A DNA stretch of 64,000 nucleotides. Origin: Phallusia mammillata. Its lineage: Eukaryota > Chordata > Ascidiacea > Phlebobranchia > Ascidiidae. The stretch is from the NCBI GenBank assembly GCA_003260075.1, contig QLIY01000240.1, positions 120,775-184,774 on the forward strand, read 5' to 3'. A program made the position numbers and the translations under genes. This document shows positions 1 through 12,606 of this stretch, piece after piece. Every line of letters begins with the position of its first letter. Position 1 is the first letter of the stretch. Below the pieces are notes generated by a model that was given only the letters and a program-made list of their open reading frames with translations, did not search any database and was not told the origin of the DNA.

Positions 1-65
1 TTGTGTTATCATGTTGTAAACGTTTATGTTAAGCCGCATATAGGCAACCTCCTGTTTGTTTAAAG

Positions 66-300
66 CAGGGGTTCCCAACCTGTGGTACGCCTACCACTAG
101 TTGGTACGCGAAGGTTTTTCAGGTGGTACGCGAGTAGCTTCCGTTTTTTCACAAAAACCTGGATTCACAACTTTATATTTTGTTTATCTGGTTTTGTTCA
201 CATTTTTTTCCTGAAGCCTATTTCTGTTGTTTCGTATCATTGCGATCTTCAAAATACAGGTCATGTCAATTGTCAACAAGAAGCACAGTTGCTTTAAAAA
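66..300 (+). mobile_element. hAT-type terminal sequence (one end only)
   Basis: A hAT-like terminus, CAGGGGTTCCCAACC, starts at 66 and is followed by repeated GGTACGC motifs (84, 103, 125). The matching right end (GGTTGGGAACCCCTG) was not found in the next kilobase, although a stray GTGGTACGC motif occurs near 434. This may be a solo end or a decayed copy. The right boundary given is arbitrary. Confidence 0.45.
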
Positions 301-479
301 GCCGTGTAACGCTGTGGGACTGGTGGGCGTTAATTATGTCAAAGGATTGCTCTTGATAGACATCATCTACTGTTTTATAGCTTAAGCTACAAATAGCGTT
401 TGACTTGATCAAATTAGTTGTGCTGCAAGAAGTGGTACGCATGGCAGTACAGAGCCTCCAAGTGGTTTATTATGGGGAT

Positions 480-966
480 GTTGATTTAACTCGATTTGTT
501 TTAAAATATTCGATTTACCGGAATATTCATTTAACCGGAATATTCGATTATCCGAAATATGCGATTACCCGGAATATTCGATTAACCGGAATATTACAAA
601 TATTCGATTAACTGGAATATTCGATTAACCGGAATATTCGATTATCCGGAATATGCGATTAACCGGAATATTCGATTAACCGGAATATTCGATTATCCGA
701 AATATGCGATTAACCGGAATATTAAAAATATTCGATTAACCGGATAATTCGATTAACCGGAATATTCGATTATCTGGAATATTCGATTAACCGGAATATT
801 CGATTAACCGGAATATTCGATTATCCGGAGTATGCGATTAACCGGAATATTCGATTAACCGGAATATTCGATTATCCAAAATATGCGATTATCCGGAATA
901 TTTGATCAACCGAAATATTCGATTATCCGGAATATGCGATTAACCGGAATATTCGATTATCCGGAA
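480..966. repeat. 17-bp tandem satellite
   Basis: The stretch is made of roughly two dozen head-to-tail copies of a 17-bp unit, ATTCGATTAACCGGAAT. Variant copies read ATCCGGAATATG, and some junctions carry short inserts such as AAAAATATT. Open reading frames over it (for example at 405-611 and 883-1200) are repeat translations and not genes. The internal GATTAACCGG word also occurs in the inverted repeats of the pogo-like MITE family elsewhere in the window. Confidence 0.9.
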
Positions 967-1003
967 CACAGACGCGATGTTTATATTCACCCACACTTAA
1001 GCC

Positions 1004-1330
1004 CAGGGGTCTGCGGCCCGCGGGCCAAATGCAGCCCATTACTTGAAGGTTGTGCGGCCCGCATAGACGCATGGATTTCAAATGTAGGCTACTGGCAAAC
1101 GATCTTGTATATTTTTGAGAAGATCAATGTGCCTGGTGCTACTTTTCTGCGACCTGACAATAATGCGGCTACAGAATCATGTGCAAAATTTTACTTGTAA
1201 TTGTTAATATAGCTAGGCATATTTGGTATGCAACAAAGTAAAATCACCTTGTGTTTTATAAAGGTGAGGCCAGCGATCTAATCACAGTAAATGTATTTGG
1301 CCACACAATGACAAAGGTTGCACAGCCCTG
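1004..1330. mobile_element. Non-autonomous hAT element
   Basis: It begins CAGGGGTCTGCGGCCCGC and ends GGTTGCACAGCCCTG. The flanks are near-identical 8-bp target-site duplications, CTTAAGCC on the left and CTTTAGCC on the right (7 of 8). It has no transposase reading frame. GC-rich GGCCCGCGGGCC near the terminus is typical of this class of hAT MITE. Confidence 0.7.
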
Positions 1331-2362
1331 CTTTAGCCTATTTCTTGGTACACCGAAACTATAATTCAAAACGTTATTTACAATAAACGGACGTAAAGTG
1401 GGACTATCTATTACTCATACAATAAAAGAAATTGCGCTTGTGCAACACATCCTAAAGTGAAACAGTCGTGTCACAATAATAGCGCATTGCGATAATTCTC
1501 AGTTATATAGTAATTATCATCAAAATATTTGTACGTGTGATATAAAATGCCGTACAAAATGACCAGAAGTATTCTGCCCGAAATTGTCAAATATAGTCTA
1601 TTCACCTTAAATTCGAAATGTTGCCAGTGCACAAGAATCAGATATCACTGCGCAAATGGTCTGCAACATTTTTTCGTGTCCTACATTTATAAACAAATGG
1701 ATATGTCTGCAAGAACTTTTTAGCTAAATTAAATCTGCCCCCAAACATGCTTCGAGACTCACTCTAGTGGAATTCTGACCAACGACATTTCAGTTCTACC
1801 AAATCTGCGACTGCGACCCTCCACCTTGGCGACACATGAGCTCTGTGCTAAGAACTTAGAAGAGATGAAAATTTATAATTCGGAAACAACCCGATGCTAC
1901 ATATGATCACTAAAATCATAAAAATCAAGAACAGCCAATAAATAGTTATTGCAACTTTTCCAGGAATGTCGGGGACCAAATTACCTTTTTTGATTTAGAA
2001 AATTTGATATTGATTTCTATGAAACTCAATGCCTGACTTCACACTTCACAGTATCTATGGTTACAAATCCTATGCATTAGGAGCCGCATTGTAAAATGCT
2101 ATATATATTATTTGATAAAATATCCACTTTTGTGCCCAACGAACGCAATTAATTACAGCGGGTGATTTCATGACCAAGAATATACAGAATGTTGATATTT
2201 GTGGATTGAAAAAATTGTGCTATGTGCCTGGTCGCTTAGGTTTAAATGTAAACTAAACTTCAACTAATTGACTGCCAAATTGGTAAACATTCAATCTCAT
2301 CTCAAGTTTATTTAAACCTACGCCTTTCTGTGGTTTAATATTGAAAATAACGCAACAAAACC
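1331..2362. other. Upstream region of LRP2BP, no gene seen
   Basis: AT-rich sequence without a convincing reading frame or recognised repeat. It must contain the LRP2BP promoter and 5' UTR, but I see no clear TATA box, and no splice acceptor immediately precedes the ATG. Confidence 0.5.
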
Positions 2363-4326
2363 ATGGAAAAGTCCCTTGATGTTAGCGTTGCCCCTGGTAC
2401 TGGCGGAGGAAGTGTCATAAGCACGCTTCATGATGAAGTTGTTGACGAAAGCACTAAAATTGGATCGACAAGTGTCGCCACCGACGATCAATTGTTTGAA
2501 AAAATTGAAAGTCACCTGTTAGAAAAAATAAATTCTGGTGACAAAACTGCACCATTCCTTCTTGGACAATTTTACTATGAAGAGGTGACAAACAACCCTT
2601 TTAGTTTCATTCATTTTTTCAAGTTTTGAAAAACGCAGGTGGTTAAGATGCAAATAGAACCCACAACCTTGTTAACTTAACGTCATGCTAATCACTTGGC
2701 TCTTGGTTTTAATAAAACACTGTTTTTCCACATAACAGTCTGGTTTTGCATGTAGTAGCTAACCTAATTTCTCATTGCAAAATGAGTTATATATATTTTT
2801 GGTATAAAATAACTTTACATGTCATTTTATTGGTAGGGTTTGCTGGAGAAGGCCATTGTTCAGTTTCAGAGGATATGTGAGTGGGATTATCAAGCAATGT
2901 ATCAGCTTGCCACTATGCACTATGACGGATTGGGAACAAAACAGGACGTGGTATGTATGACTTGCACAAAAAATTCAAGGTGTCCCAGTGAATTTTTAGA
3001 ACAATCTCTCTTAAATGATTTCAGAAAAAGGGCTTTGAGCTAATGAAGAAGGTAGCTGAAACACAAAGCACACATGCAGTTCACCTTAAACACTCTGCAC
3101 AATTTAACATAGGCCGTGCTTACTTTGAAGGCTATGGAGCACCTCAAAGTAATGTTGATGCTGAAAGGTGAACATTGTTTCTGCATGTTGTTCTGCATAG
3201 GGTAAATATGTGGTATAATTACAGGTGGTGGCTAATGGCTGCTGATGATGGAAGCCCAAAGGGAAGTATTTTAGCACAAACAATGCTTGGTATGCTTTAT
3301 GCTAGACCAGACTTTCTCAACCTAAAGCAATCATTTTTCTGGCATTCCGAAGCTTGTGGAAATGGTAGCTTGGAATCACAAGGTACTGAAATGTTTTCTT
3401 TTATTCTTTTCCAAGAAGCTATTAAGTTGCGCTACACTGTGTACTTTCATTTCCATTTTCCGTGACTTTACTCAAACTATTAGTTTCTCTGGTGTTGGAC
3501 AAAGTTTTTCATTAAAGAACCCTTGCAGAAATTGTTTCTTAAAAACTAATGATAGTTTAAGCAAGATAATTACACTTACCGCTTTGTTATCTTAATAGCA
3601 TTAGCATGCACTGAATACTGCTTTACCCATGTATTTCCCCCCCCCCGACAAAGTTTTTCATTAAAGAACCCTTGCAGAAATTGTTTCTTAAAAAATGATA
3701 GTTTAAGCAAGATAATTACACTTACCGCTTTGTTATCGTAATAGCATTAGCATGCACTGAATACTGCTTTACCCATGTATTTTTTTCAGGTATACTTGGT
3801 GTGATGTATCTTGATGGCCTTGGAATTGCAAAAAATGAAGGCAATGCATATGAATGCTTGAAAGAGGCTGCTGACCGTGGTAATGTTTATGCACAAGGCA
3901 GATTGGTGCAGTTATTTTACAATAAAAGGCTTTACACCAAAGCAAGTGATCTCGCTCGCAGGTTGGTTGCTTTTTTATTAAAAATACTAATTCAGTATTT
4001 AATTCAGTGCTGAATGGTTTGTTTAGGGTCGTGGAATATACAGACATTGATGGATTGTCAAGAGATACAGGCTGTTTGGCTTCCTACATACGAAAAGGAA
4101 TTGCATATGCTTGTTTTTATTTGTCTCGATGTTTGCACAATGGTTATGGCGTGACAAGAAATGTAGAGGAAGCAAAAAAGTATTTTGATCAGGTGCTTGT
4201 GAATATGGACTTTTGATCTTGTATTGTAGTATTACTAATTGCATTTTTGTTGGTTTTCAGACCTGCGAACTTGACCCTGTTTTAGGTCATGACTTCCATA
4301 TGGACGTTGCCTATGGGCTTTTGTAA
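2363..4326 (+). CDS. LRP2BP: LRP2-binding protein (Sel1-repeat adaptor)
   Basis: Seven exons join in frame into 346 aa, matching the roughly 347 aa of vertebrate LRP2BP: 2363-2584, 2837-2950, 3025-3167, 3225-3382, 3790-3961, 4027-4192, 4261-4326. All introns are GT-AG. The protein consists of TPR/Sel1-like repeats, seen as FLLGQFYYEE, ATMHYDGLGTKQD, RAYFEGYGAPQS, LGVMYLDGLGIAKNEG and LSRCLHNGYGVTRN. Family signatures FWHSEACGNGSLESQG and AADRGNVYAQG are strongly conserved. The family is cytosolic and described as binding the tail of megalin (LRP2), so a role in endocytic receptor trafficking is inferred from homology. The start is the first ATG in frame with a conserved start region. Intron 4 (3383-3789) contains a contig join at 3637-3646, with the intron sequence present twice. 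SLU7 lies 680 bp downstream on the same strand. Confidence 0.93.
3488..3789. other. Duplicated intron segment around a 10-C contig join
   Basis: Sequence starting GACAAAGTTTTTCATTAAAG occurs before the C run (about 3496-3636) and again right after it (3647-3786), with a few substitutions and small indels. It is interpreted as two overlapping contig ends left unmerged. It inflates LRP2BP intron 4 and does not touch an exon. Confidence 0.85.
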
Positions 4327-5006
4327 TTCCTGATATATTCCGGAGAAAGTAAAGCATCAGTCTTCTGCTATTTGAATTGTTATGTGGCATGCACTTATGG
4401 AAACACACTGTATCTTTGTTCCTTATGTTGATTGTTTTGCAATACTTGTATGCAGGTTAATTACAAACTTGCTCGCTTCAATAAACCATTGTGTCTTATA
4501 TAACAGTTCATTTTATAATTTTTATTTTGAAAAGCACAGCAATGGAAATTCGCAACTTTGGTAAAGAAGTCGATCGAAAAAATATGGTTTTTATCTCCAA
4601 AGTTTACGATTTTTATGTTTAGTTGGACAAAAATGAAAACAAGTCGTTCGCTCGCAGTACGCACTTGTGACTTCACTGCCTCACAGGAGAAATGCCCCCC
4701 CCCCTTACGATTTTTATGTTTAGTTGGACAAAAATGAAAACAAGTCGTTCGCAGTACGCACTTGTGACTTCACTGCCCCACAGGAGAAATAGAACATTGA
4801 AAGTAAAGAAATATATATAAATACAGCAAACGTATGTTAATACAAATCGGTTTCAGTCAATGTACCCTACAGATTGCGTCGCAGGGACGGGTAGGCGTTT
4901 TGTAGTTTTTGCAAGCAAAATTAAACAGTTAAACAGCAACGTATGCCATTGCCATTTCACAGATTTGCCGAAGCCCACATAGTGTTGAGCGAACATAGGG
5001 TAAATC
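4327..5006. other. LRP2BP-SLU7 intergenic region with duplicated contig end
   Basis: It contains the LRP2BP 3' UTR and the SLU7 5' region. The block TTACGATTTTTATGTTTAG onward (about 4607-4694) is repeated after the 10-C run at 4695-4704, so the real spacing is shorter. A TTTCACAG acceptor-like site at about 4959-4966 lies roughly 40 bp before the SLU7 ATG. It could be a 5' UTR intron acceptor or a trans-splice acceptor; the sequence alone cannot decide. Confidence 0.5.
4480..4485 (+). terminator. LRP2BP poly(A) signal
   Basis: AATAAA lies 154 bp after the LRP2BP stop codon and is the first canonical signal downstream. Confidence 0.6.
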
Positions 5007-8000
5007 ATGTCCGCTGAAAACAAAGTCTTAAGTCGTGAGGTGGCACGCATTGCTACGAATAGCAATGATGGCAAAGATTCTGAAGAACCACAAAAGCAAT
5101 CTAGGGAAGAATGGAGAAAGAAACGCGAACTGGAAGAAGCCAGGAAACTGGGAACAGCTCCTGCAGAAGTAGATGAAGAAGGAAAGTAAGAATTAAACAT
5201 GGTTGTGTTTTGCTCCTTGTTAACCATCATGTACTATTCATTTTTTTTTCAAAGTACAGCTTTGCTTCTGTCATATTTATATTTAACATCGAAAACTGTA
5301 TATTTTGTCAGTCACTGGGTTGTTTCTTGCCATAGGTTCCAAGTTAAAATTGTAAAATTCCAAATGCACCCTATAAAGTGTTCCAACTAAAAACTAAGCC
5401 TAAGTTGCCCTTGCATATTTCTTTGCATTTGTTGCAAAATTTCTAGGAAGTGAGGCTTCACAATATTTGAAAAATGAGTCCACCATAAAAAGTACCATTC
5501 ACCAACCCAATAACAACAACAACCCCTGACATATTATGTGTTTATTGACTTTGTTGCATTCAAACAGAAACACGGGTATGTTAATGTTGTGTAGCTGTTT
5601 GTAAAAATGAAACAGGACCACAACTTGTATTGATATAATAGCCATGGGCACAAAACTAAGAAGTACTTCACGGTTGTGATTTTTAAAGGCCCCCCCCCCT
5701 AGGAAGTGAGGCTTCACAATATTTGAAAAATGAGTCCACCATAAAAAAAGTGCCATTCGCCAACTCAATAACAACAACAACCCTGACCTATTATGTGTTT
5801 ATTGACTTTGTTGCATTCAAACAGAAACAGGGGTATGTTAAGTTAATGTTGTGTAGCTGTTTGTAAAAATGAAACAGGACCACAACTTGTATTAATATAA
5901 TTGCCATGGGCACAAAACTAAGAAGTACTTCACAAATTTTTGAAGGTTTGAACATGTTGTCATAATATTTCCATTTTAGGGACATCAACCCTCACATTCC
6001 ACAGTATATCTCAACTGTGCCATGGTACGTGGACAAAACACAAAGGGCTTCTCTAAAACATCAGCGAGTGCAGCCAGAGAAAGAGAAAGAATTCTCGAGC
6101 ATTGACCAGTGGTACAAGCGTGGTGTCTCAGAGAAATCAATTGCCACTAAGTTCCGAAAAGGTGCTTGCACAAACTGCGGTGCCATGACACACAAGCGAA
6201 AAGATTGTTTAGAGGTATGGCATTTCTTTGTTTGCAACAGTCAAAATGCATTGTGCTCACAATGAATTCACCACCAAGCTGTATGTTCTTGTTGTCTTTA
6301 AATAAGCGATTTGATGAATCATTTTTGTTTGACTTTGAAGTTAGGGAGTTAGTGACTTTAACTTCATTAAATACAGCAGGTTCTACTTGGTTGGAGCAAT
6401 GCTGCTTAAGTGTCTCGTTCAGAAAAACACAATTTGCCAAGACAGAATTAGAACCCACAACCTTGTGAACAAAAGCAGTTGCATTGTTCAATAATCATGG
6501 CAGCAAAATAGTGACTTTCAAATACTGCTGGTACACTTAGTACCTTTAGTCATGTTTTTTTCTTTTTTAGAGATGAATTGGGTAAATCACAAATCCATTT
6601 TATTGCAAATCCAAACCATAAAAACTATTCCAGTTAAAACCATGTTTAAAAAAATTAGGTATGCTGTTGAATAGAGTCACTTGTTTAGCTTGTCATTCCT
6701 TTTTTGTTGTATTCTATGTGGCCCCCCCCCCTGCAAATCCAAACCATAAAAACTATTCCAGTTAAAACCATGTTTAAAATTAGGTATGCTGTTGAATAGA
6801 GTTACTTGTTTAGCTTGTCATTACTTTTTTGTTGTATTCTATGCGCTATGTGGCTTGTCATACTATAAGCTTTACCATATGACTTTTTCAGAGGCCTAGA
6901 AAAGTGGGAGCAAAATACACAGGAACTAATATTGCCCCAGATGAGCACCTACAGCCTAATCTGCAACTTGATTTTGCCCCCCCCCCACAAGTAAACTTTT
7001 ATAACCCATACTCCTTAAAATACGTTGCGTTCTACAACCCGGTGCGCCTTATGTATGAACAAAAAACTAATCAAAGCAATTTAATGACAGTGCGCCTTAT
7101 AATCGGGTGTGCTTTATGGTCCGTAAAATACGGTACATGCAATTTGGAATAGAGAATTTTCAGCATCTGTAGGATTAGATTTTTTGCATGCGCAATGTGT
7201 CTCCCCCCCCCCATGGCAAACGCGATAGATGGAATGGGTGTGTTAAATCTTTCAAACTACATGCAATTTTGAATAGAGCATTTTCAGTATCTGTAGGATT
7301 AGATTTTTTGCATGCACAATGTGTCCGTAGGGTTATTGGCTGTTATAGCATTATCTATATTCATTGGTATTTCAGATACAACCCTGAACAACACCGAGAG
7401 GTGCTGGAAGAATATGCAAAAATACAAGTAGCCAAACAAGCTGTAAAGGCCCAGAAATTGCAGGAGGAATTGTTGACTGGAAAAATGGAAGACACAAATG
7501 TAAGCCCCTTTCCATTGACACAAAGCTGTTGTGTTTTTAGAATTCATTAAACTGTGTTTTACTCCAGGACAAGGAGGGTGGTTCTGAAGATGAGGATAAA
7601 TATGCAGATGAAGCTGACATGCCTGGAACAAACTTTGACAGTAAACGCCGAATTACAGTCAGAAATTTGAGAATTCGTGAAGATACAGCGAAATATTTGC
7701 GTAACCTCAACCCGAACTCTGCTTACTATGATCCAAAAACAAGATCGATGAGAGAAAACCCCTATGCAGACTCTGGAAAAAGTGTATCAGAGTAAGATAT
7801 GTTTAAACTAACTCTTGTACTGTTTTTTTTTTAAATATTGTTTCTATTTTTAATAAAGAGGACCACTTTTACAAATGTATTAAGTCAGCCCCCCTGTACC
7901 TTCATAAAATGTACCTATACTATCCCTAGATATTCTGACAAACTATGTTTTCCCATAATTTAAAACTGTAGTAGCTGTAATGGCCAATATGCAAGCCCAA

Positions 8001-11000
8001 ATAAATGTGAAAGCGACACACTGTATTATTCATTAAGTGCTTATACCATCATCAGTGATATGAGCTACATTAGCCACCCCATTTTCAAAAAAGCAACACT
8101 TAAGTTGCATAATAGATTGATAAAAAGGTGTGAAGCAAGCGTCTGGTACTTTTTTAATGGAAAAATCATATTTACAATGATTGTATTTGAACAGACTGGA
8201 CTATGCTGGAGACAACTTTGTTCGTTACACAGGAGACACACACAGCATGGCCAAAACACAAAGTAGGAAGAATGAACATATCTCTTTGCACATGTAACTA
8301 ACATGCAGTAACTCATGTATTTTCTTGTGTTAGTGTTTGCCTGGGATGCTGAGGAAAGAGGAGTTGATGTTCATTTGCAAGCTGACCCGACCAGGTTGGA
8401 AATGCTGCAGAAAACATTTGAAGTGAAAAAAGATGACTTCAAACACACTCAGCGTGATTCCATTCTGGAAAAGTATGGTGGCATCGAACATCTGAATGCC
8501 CCACCAAAAGAATTGCTTTTGGCCCAAACGGTAAATATTTTACAAGATTTTTATTTCTAAACTATGCCAATGTAATAAAGTGGTGAAAGACTTTGTGTTA
8601 GGAACTCATTTTACATATTGGTACAACACTTCTGGCCTGTGAATGGATAGAGCTAATAAATGATTAGCTGCAAACCATGCAGACTGTTTCGACCTATAAG
8701 GTCCCATGAGCGTAGCTGGTGATGAGACATCAGCCGTATTGGCTAGTGTAGGTTCTGGTCTGACTTATGATAATTTAAGTTTTAATGTGTTTTTAATGCT
8801 AGTGTATTGCTTTCAAGTAATCTACTTTAATAAAGACATAGTTAAATAATAGTAACATATTTATGCTATTGAACTTGTAATTTTCACTTCAATCTTTTTA
8901 AAGGAGCATTATGTGGAGTACAATCGACATGGAACTGTGGTGAAGGGCCAAGAAAAAGCCAAAGCCAAATCAAAATACACAGAAGACAACTATATTAACA
9001 ATCACACGGTATGTATTATGTACTGTATGCAGTAGAATATAATTTAAAGGTTTTCTGGAAGATGCTAGACATTTGTTTTTTGTAGTACAGATGAAACTGG
9101 TGATTTTGGATTGCATTTTGCCAAGCGTTTTATCCCAATAAACCAGTTTTCCTGATTAGGAACATTGCATTTAACCGACTTTTTTTAAACAAATGATAAG
9201 CGACGGTTTGGGTATGGCAAAACTGTACTGATTAACTGATTTGCAATTAACCAGATAACGTCGGCACTGGCATATTAATTTTGTCATCAACGTACTGTCT
9301 GTGTTTCTAACCCAACATTACTGCTTTCAGAGTGTGTGGGGATCATTCTGGAAAAATGGATCATGGGGTTATGCATGTTGTCATTCTGTCATAAAGCACT
9401 CTTACTGCACCGGTGAAGCTGGAAAGGAAATTCAAAGTGAAAAACTCACCATGCCTAAGCCCCCCCCCCATGGGGTTATGCATGTTGTCATTCTGTCATA
9501 AAGCACTCTTACTGCACTGGTGAAGCTGGAAAGGAAATCCAAAGTGAAAAACTTACCATGCCCAAATTAAATAAGAAAGGTATCATATAAGCAACATTTT
9601 AGCATTCTAAGCCATATGTAAGCCGCATGTTAGGGTGTTAAAAATAGTGTAAGCCATCCTAGATTGTAAGCTGTATCCTGTGATGTTGTTTTGTACTATT
9701 TCGTTCAGTAGTTCTTTTGTAAAACTATTTGCCAAAAAATTGTTATGGAAGCAAAAAACTGTGCCCATTAAAACAAGTGTTAATGTGTAATGTTTGCATA
9801 CAAATGATTTTTTAACACAAATATAACCAAAATGCAGGGTGGTATTATCAATATCAGCATAATGCCAAAAAGTAAGACACACTTGAATATATGTCGCACA
9901 ACAGAAAAGTAAAAACTTGATAAGCTGCAGCCTACAATAGAATAAATACTGTATTATCATTTGAATTGCATTAAAAACAGATAACTGTACACCTACGTAG
10001 AATCATATCTCTCATTAAGTTAAAAATATACTCTTGCTGGCATCAGATATAAACAATGATTTTGTCGCCCCCCCCCCCTGTATTATCATTTGAATTGCAT
10101 TAAAAACAGATAACTGTACACCTACATAGAATCACACCTCTCATTAAGTTAAAAATATACTCTTGTTGGCATCAGATATAAACAATGATTTGGCTTATCA
10201 GTTATGTTACAAATGTTTTTGTGGGTGTGTTTGGGGATAAAAAGTGTAAAACCAGCATTTGCTTCACCCATCAGAGACCAAACTTCAACAACTGGAAGAA
10301 AAGCATTCTGCCTGGACTCGTGCCCTTGGAATAAACCAAGAAGCCAAACCAACTGAGGGTGATGATCAACCTTCTACAAGCATCAATAAGGAGGATAAAG
10401 AAGAAAGTGGAGAAGAATCTGGAGAACAATCGGATGAACCAAAGTCCCTGTTACAGGTAAATATGAGTAGGGCTGGATTAACCATGAGGCAAAGGAAGCA
10501 TGCCCTTAAGACATCAAAGGATTTTATAGTCGAATGTTTAGTGCTCTCTTACTACTACAAACGAAATTACCAGTGATGTAGAATAAAAGGTAGACATTTT
10601 GTAAACATGCTTGTTTTTGCATGTGCACTATTTCACTGATGAACGTCTGATTAATAAAATGTTTATGTTTTATTCTAAATTAATGGTCATTTGGCTTTTA
10701 GTTAAGCCACTCTTCAAGTTAAAGTGTTGTGCTCTGCAAATGTAAACAATACAACAATATAATCACCTGTCACTCTCCAGTCAGGAGTTACCACTGTATA
10801 ATAGGACACCTCAGTTTTAATTGCTTAGCGATTCAAAATGATCTAATCTGACCCTGAATATAAGTGCCTTTCTTGATGATATACTTTTTTGTGAAATTGG
10901 AGTAAGATATTAAGCTTGATTGTGGATCAATTTTTTCATTTAATACTGAACTGTAAAACCCCCCCCCCCTCTCCAGTCAGGAGTTACCACTGTATAATAG

Positions 11001-12436
11001 GACACCTCAGTTTTAAGTGCTTTTCAAAATGACCTAATTTGATCTTGAATATAAGTGTTTTGACATACATTTGATGTTTGGGTAGGTGGATGATGATATG
11101 CTTTTCATTTTTGTGAAATTTTAGTACGATATCAAGCTTTATTGTGGATCTTTTTTTTATTTAATACTGATCTGTTGAAGTCTAATCACTGATGATGAAT
11201 TTGTGGAAACACTTAAATAATAAAGCATGTCACTTTTTCTGTCACTTTGAGCTCTGTCATTAAACTCTTAACGTTATCCTATATTTCTTACCAGCAACAC
11301 CGAGACAAACTAAAAGAAGATCGCATGGAAAAGAAAAGACAGAAGAAGAGAGACAAGAAGCGCAAAAACAAGAAAAGAAAGAAGCGTCAAAAACAAGAAA
11401 GTAGCAGGTATTACCTTAAAAGTGACATATGGCTGCTGTTTGTGTACTGCCTGCTGTAGAAAAGTTTTTTTTCCCTAACAATTTTTGTATTTAGCAGTAG
11501 CAGTAGCAGTTCTGATTCAGATTCTGACGAACCACCGGAGAAAAGACAGATGAAAAAGATGGTGAAAGAGGTTGAAAAGGAAAAGATGGTGACAGAACGT
11601 AAAGTCAAGGAGGTATGCAGTATCAATTCATTCATTGTTAAAACAGTTAGTTAAACCGGACCTGTTTGGACCAATATATTTGTCCAGAATAGGGGAAGGT
11701 CCAGATTAACCGGTGTATATTAGTTAAAGCCATACCACATTACAAATCAGTTGTACCTCAAGTTTTGTATGAATTGGGCAAACCCCCCCCCCTTTGGACC
11801 AATATATTTGTCCAGAATAGGGGAAGGTCCAGATTAACCGATGTATATTAGTTAAAGCCATACCACATTACAAATCAATTGTACCTCAAGTTTTGTATGA
11901 ACTGGGCAAAGATCATTATTAACCAAGATTTACTTTAACTAGATTCATTTAAAAATGAAAATTCCCCCCCCCCGAATATATAAAATGGAAGTATATCAGA
12001 AAGCCACCATTCTAGTTATTAACCAAGATTTACTTTAACTAGATTCATTTAAAAATGAAAATGTATCTGTTTTGAATATCTCAAACAGGAGTTCTTATTC
12101 TTTTTACTCTGCTCCCCACTTTTAGAGTTTTTTAAACAAGAAACTTTTTGCCTTCCAGCATAAATACATGACTGAAGTATGCCCTGCCTAAGAATGGTTA
12201 CAGATTTGGAAAACATGATTTGATTCTTTCGCTAAAACTAACACGATATTTTTGCTGCTTAGGCCATTGACAAGGAAAAGAAACGAGTTCGTAAAGTGGA
12301 AGCAATGCTAAAAGTGGATGAGAGAAAGCGACCATACAACAGCATGTTGGATGTGAAAAAACCCACCGATGAAGAAATGGAGGCTTACTACCGCAAGAAG
12401 AAAAACGAAGATGATCCAATGGCCCATTTGATGTGA
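5007..12436 (+). CDS. SLU7: Pre-mRNA-splicing factor SLU7
   Basis: SLU7 acts in the nucleus in the second catalytic step of splicing, in 3' splice-site choice. Thirteen exons give about 656 aa: 5007-5185, 5980-6214, 6892-6976 plus 7213-7237, 7376-7499, 7568-7791, 8195-8262, 8334-8530, 8904-9008, 9331-9362 plus 9470-9579, 10275-10456, 11295-11407, 11495-11612, 12263-12436. Exon 1 has the conserved [17 protein letters not shown] and [10 protein letters not shown]. Exon 2 has the CCHC zinc knuckle [14 protein letters not shown]. Exon 5 has [20 protein letters not shown] and [17 protein letters not shown]. Exon 9 has [19 protein letters not shown]. Exon 11 is a Lys/Arg-rich nuclear-localisation-like tract, exon 12 a Ser/Asp run. 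The end is [20 protein letters not shown]. Exons 3 and 9 are broken by contig joins; with the filler and overlap removed, every exon phase agrees. Confidence 0.95.
5450..5960. other. Duplicated SLU7 intron 1 segment at a contig join
   Basis: The block AGGAAGTGAGGCTTCACAAT at about 5443 recurs directly after the 10-C run at 5690-5699, and the copies run in parallel for over 200 bp with small indels. No exon is involved. Confidence 0.85.
6977..7212. other. Misplaced contig inside SLU7 exon 3
   Basis: Two 10-C runs (6977-6986 and 7203-7212) enclose a 216-bp contig that interrupts the exon between codons for LQLDF and GKRDRWNG. The last part of this contig (from about 7136) matches intron 3 at 7259-7325, so it is intron sequence placed too early. 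Joining 6976 directly to 7213 gives GAT GGC AAA in frame, which is exactly the conserved DGKRDRWNG of SLU7. The inserted contig also carries two GTGCGCCTTAT words and a GTAAAATACGG word, resembling a small repeat. Confidence 0.85.
8676..8765 (+). repeat. Dispersed repeat, TTTCGACC(TA)ATAAGGTC family
   Basis: GACTGTTTCGACCTATAAGG followed by AGCTGGTGATGAGACATCAGCC and GTATTGGCTAGTGTAG lies in SLU7 intron 7. Related copies occur at about 56395-56475 (+) and about 39361-39425 (inverted). I do not recognise the family. Confidence 0.6.
9363..9579 (+). other. SLU7 exon 9 present twice around a contig join
   Basis: Coding sequence 9363-9459 recurs at 9470-9566 after the 10-C run at 9460-9469. The copies differ only at synonymous third positions (ACC/ACT, ATT/ATC, CTC/CTT, CCT/CCC, AAG/AAA). 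This is what two alleles of a constrained exon would show. Only one copy belongs in the mRNA. Confidence 0.88.
10090..10260. other. Duplicated SLU7 intron 9 segment at a contig join
   Basis: Sequence from about 9949 (TGTATTATCATTTGAATTGC) is repeated after the C run at 10068-10078, with scattered substitutions. No coding sequence is affected. A similar join in intron 10 lies at 10959-10969. Confidence 0.85.
11646..11765. mobile_element. Pogo-like MITE copy (GGTTAATCCGG family)
   Basis: It contains AAACCGGACCTGTTTGGACC, TTGTCCAGAATAGGGGAAGG, CCAGATTAACCGG and TACAAATCAGTTGTACCTCAAG, which align with the better preserved copies near 31843, 35894 and 61524. A second copy after the C run at 11783-11792 is the duplicated contig end, not a separate insertion. 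Confidence 0.6.
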
Positions 12437-12606
12437 TGATGTCCAAAACTATCTGCAATTTGGATTTAAGTCCCAGCCCTACTGGTGGAAAAAGCTGCAT
12501 GGTCCCAGAGTATGTGATGTAAATGGTCGTTTTTTAGGACACTAATAACAGTGGAACTGCCATGTCACAGCAATTGTGCACTTTACGTTCGCCTTTGTTT
12601 TTTATC

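Noticed and set aside
883..1200. 105-aa ORF near the left edge
   Set aside because: Its first part translates the 17-bp satellite and the rest the hAT element.
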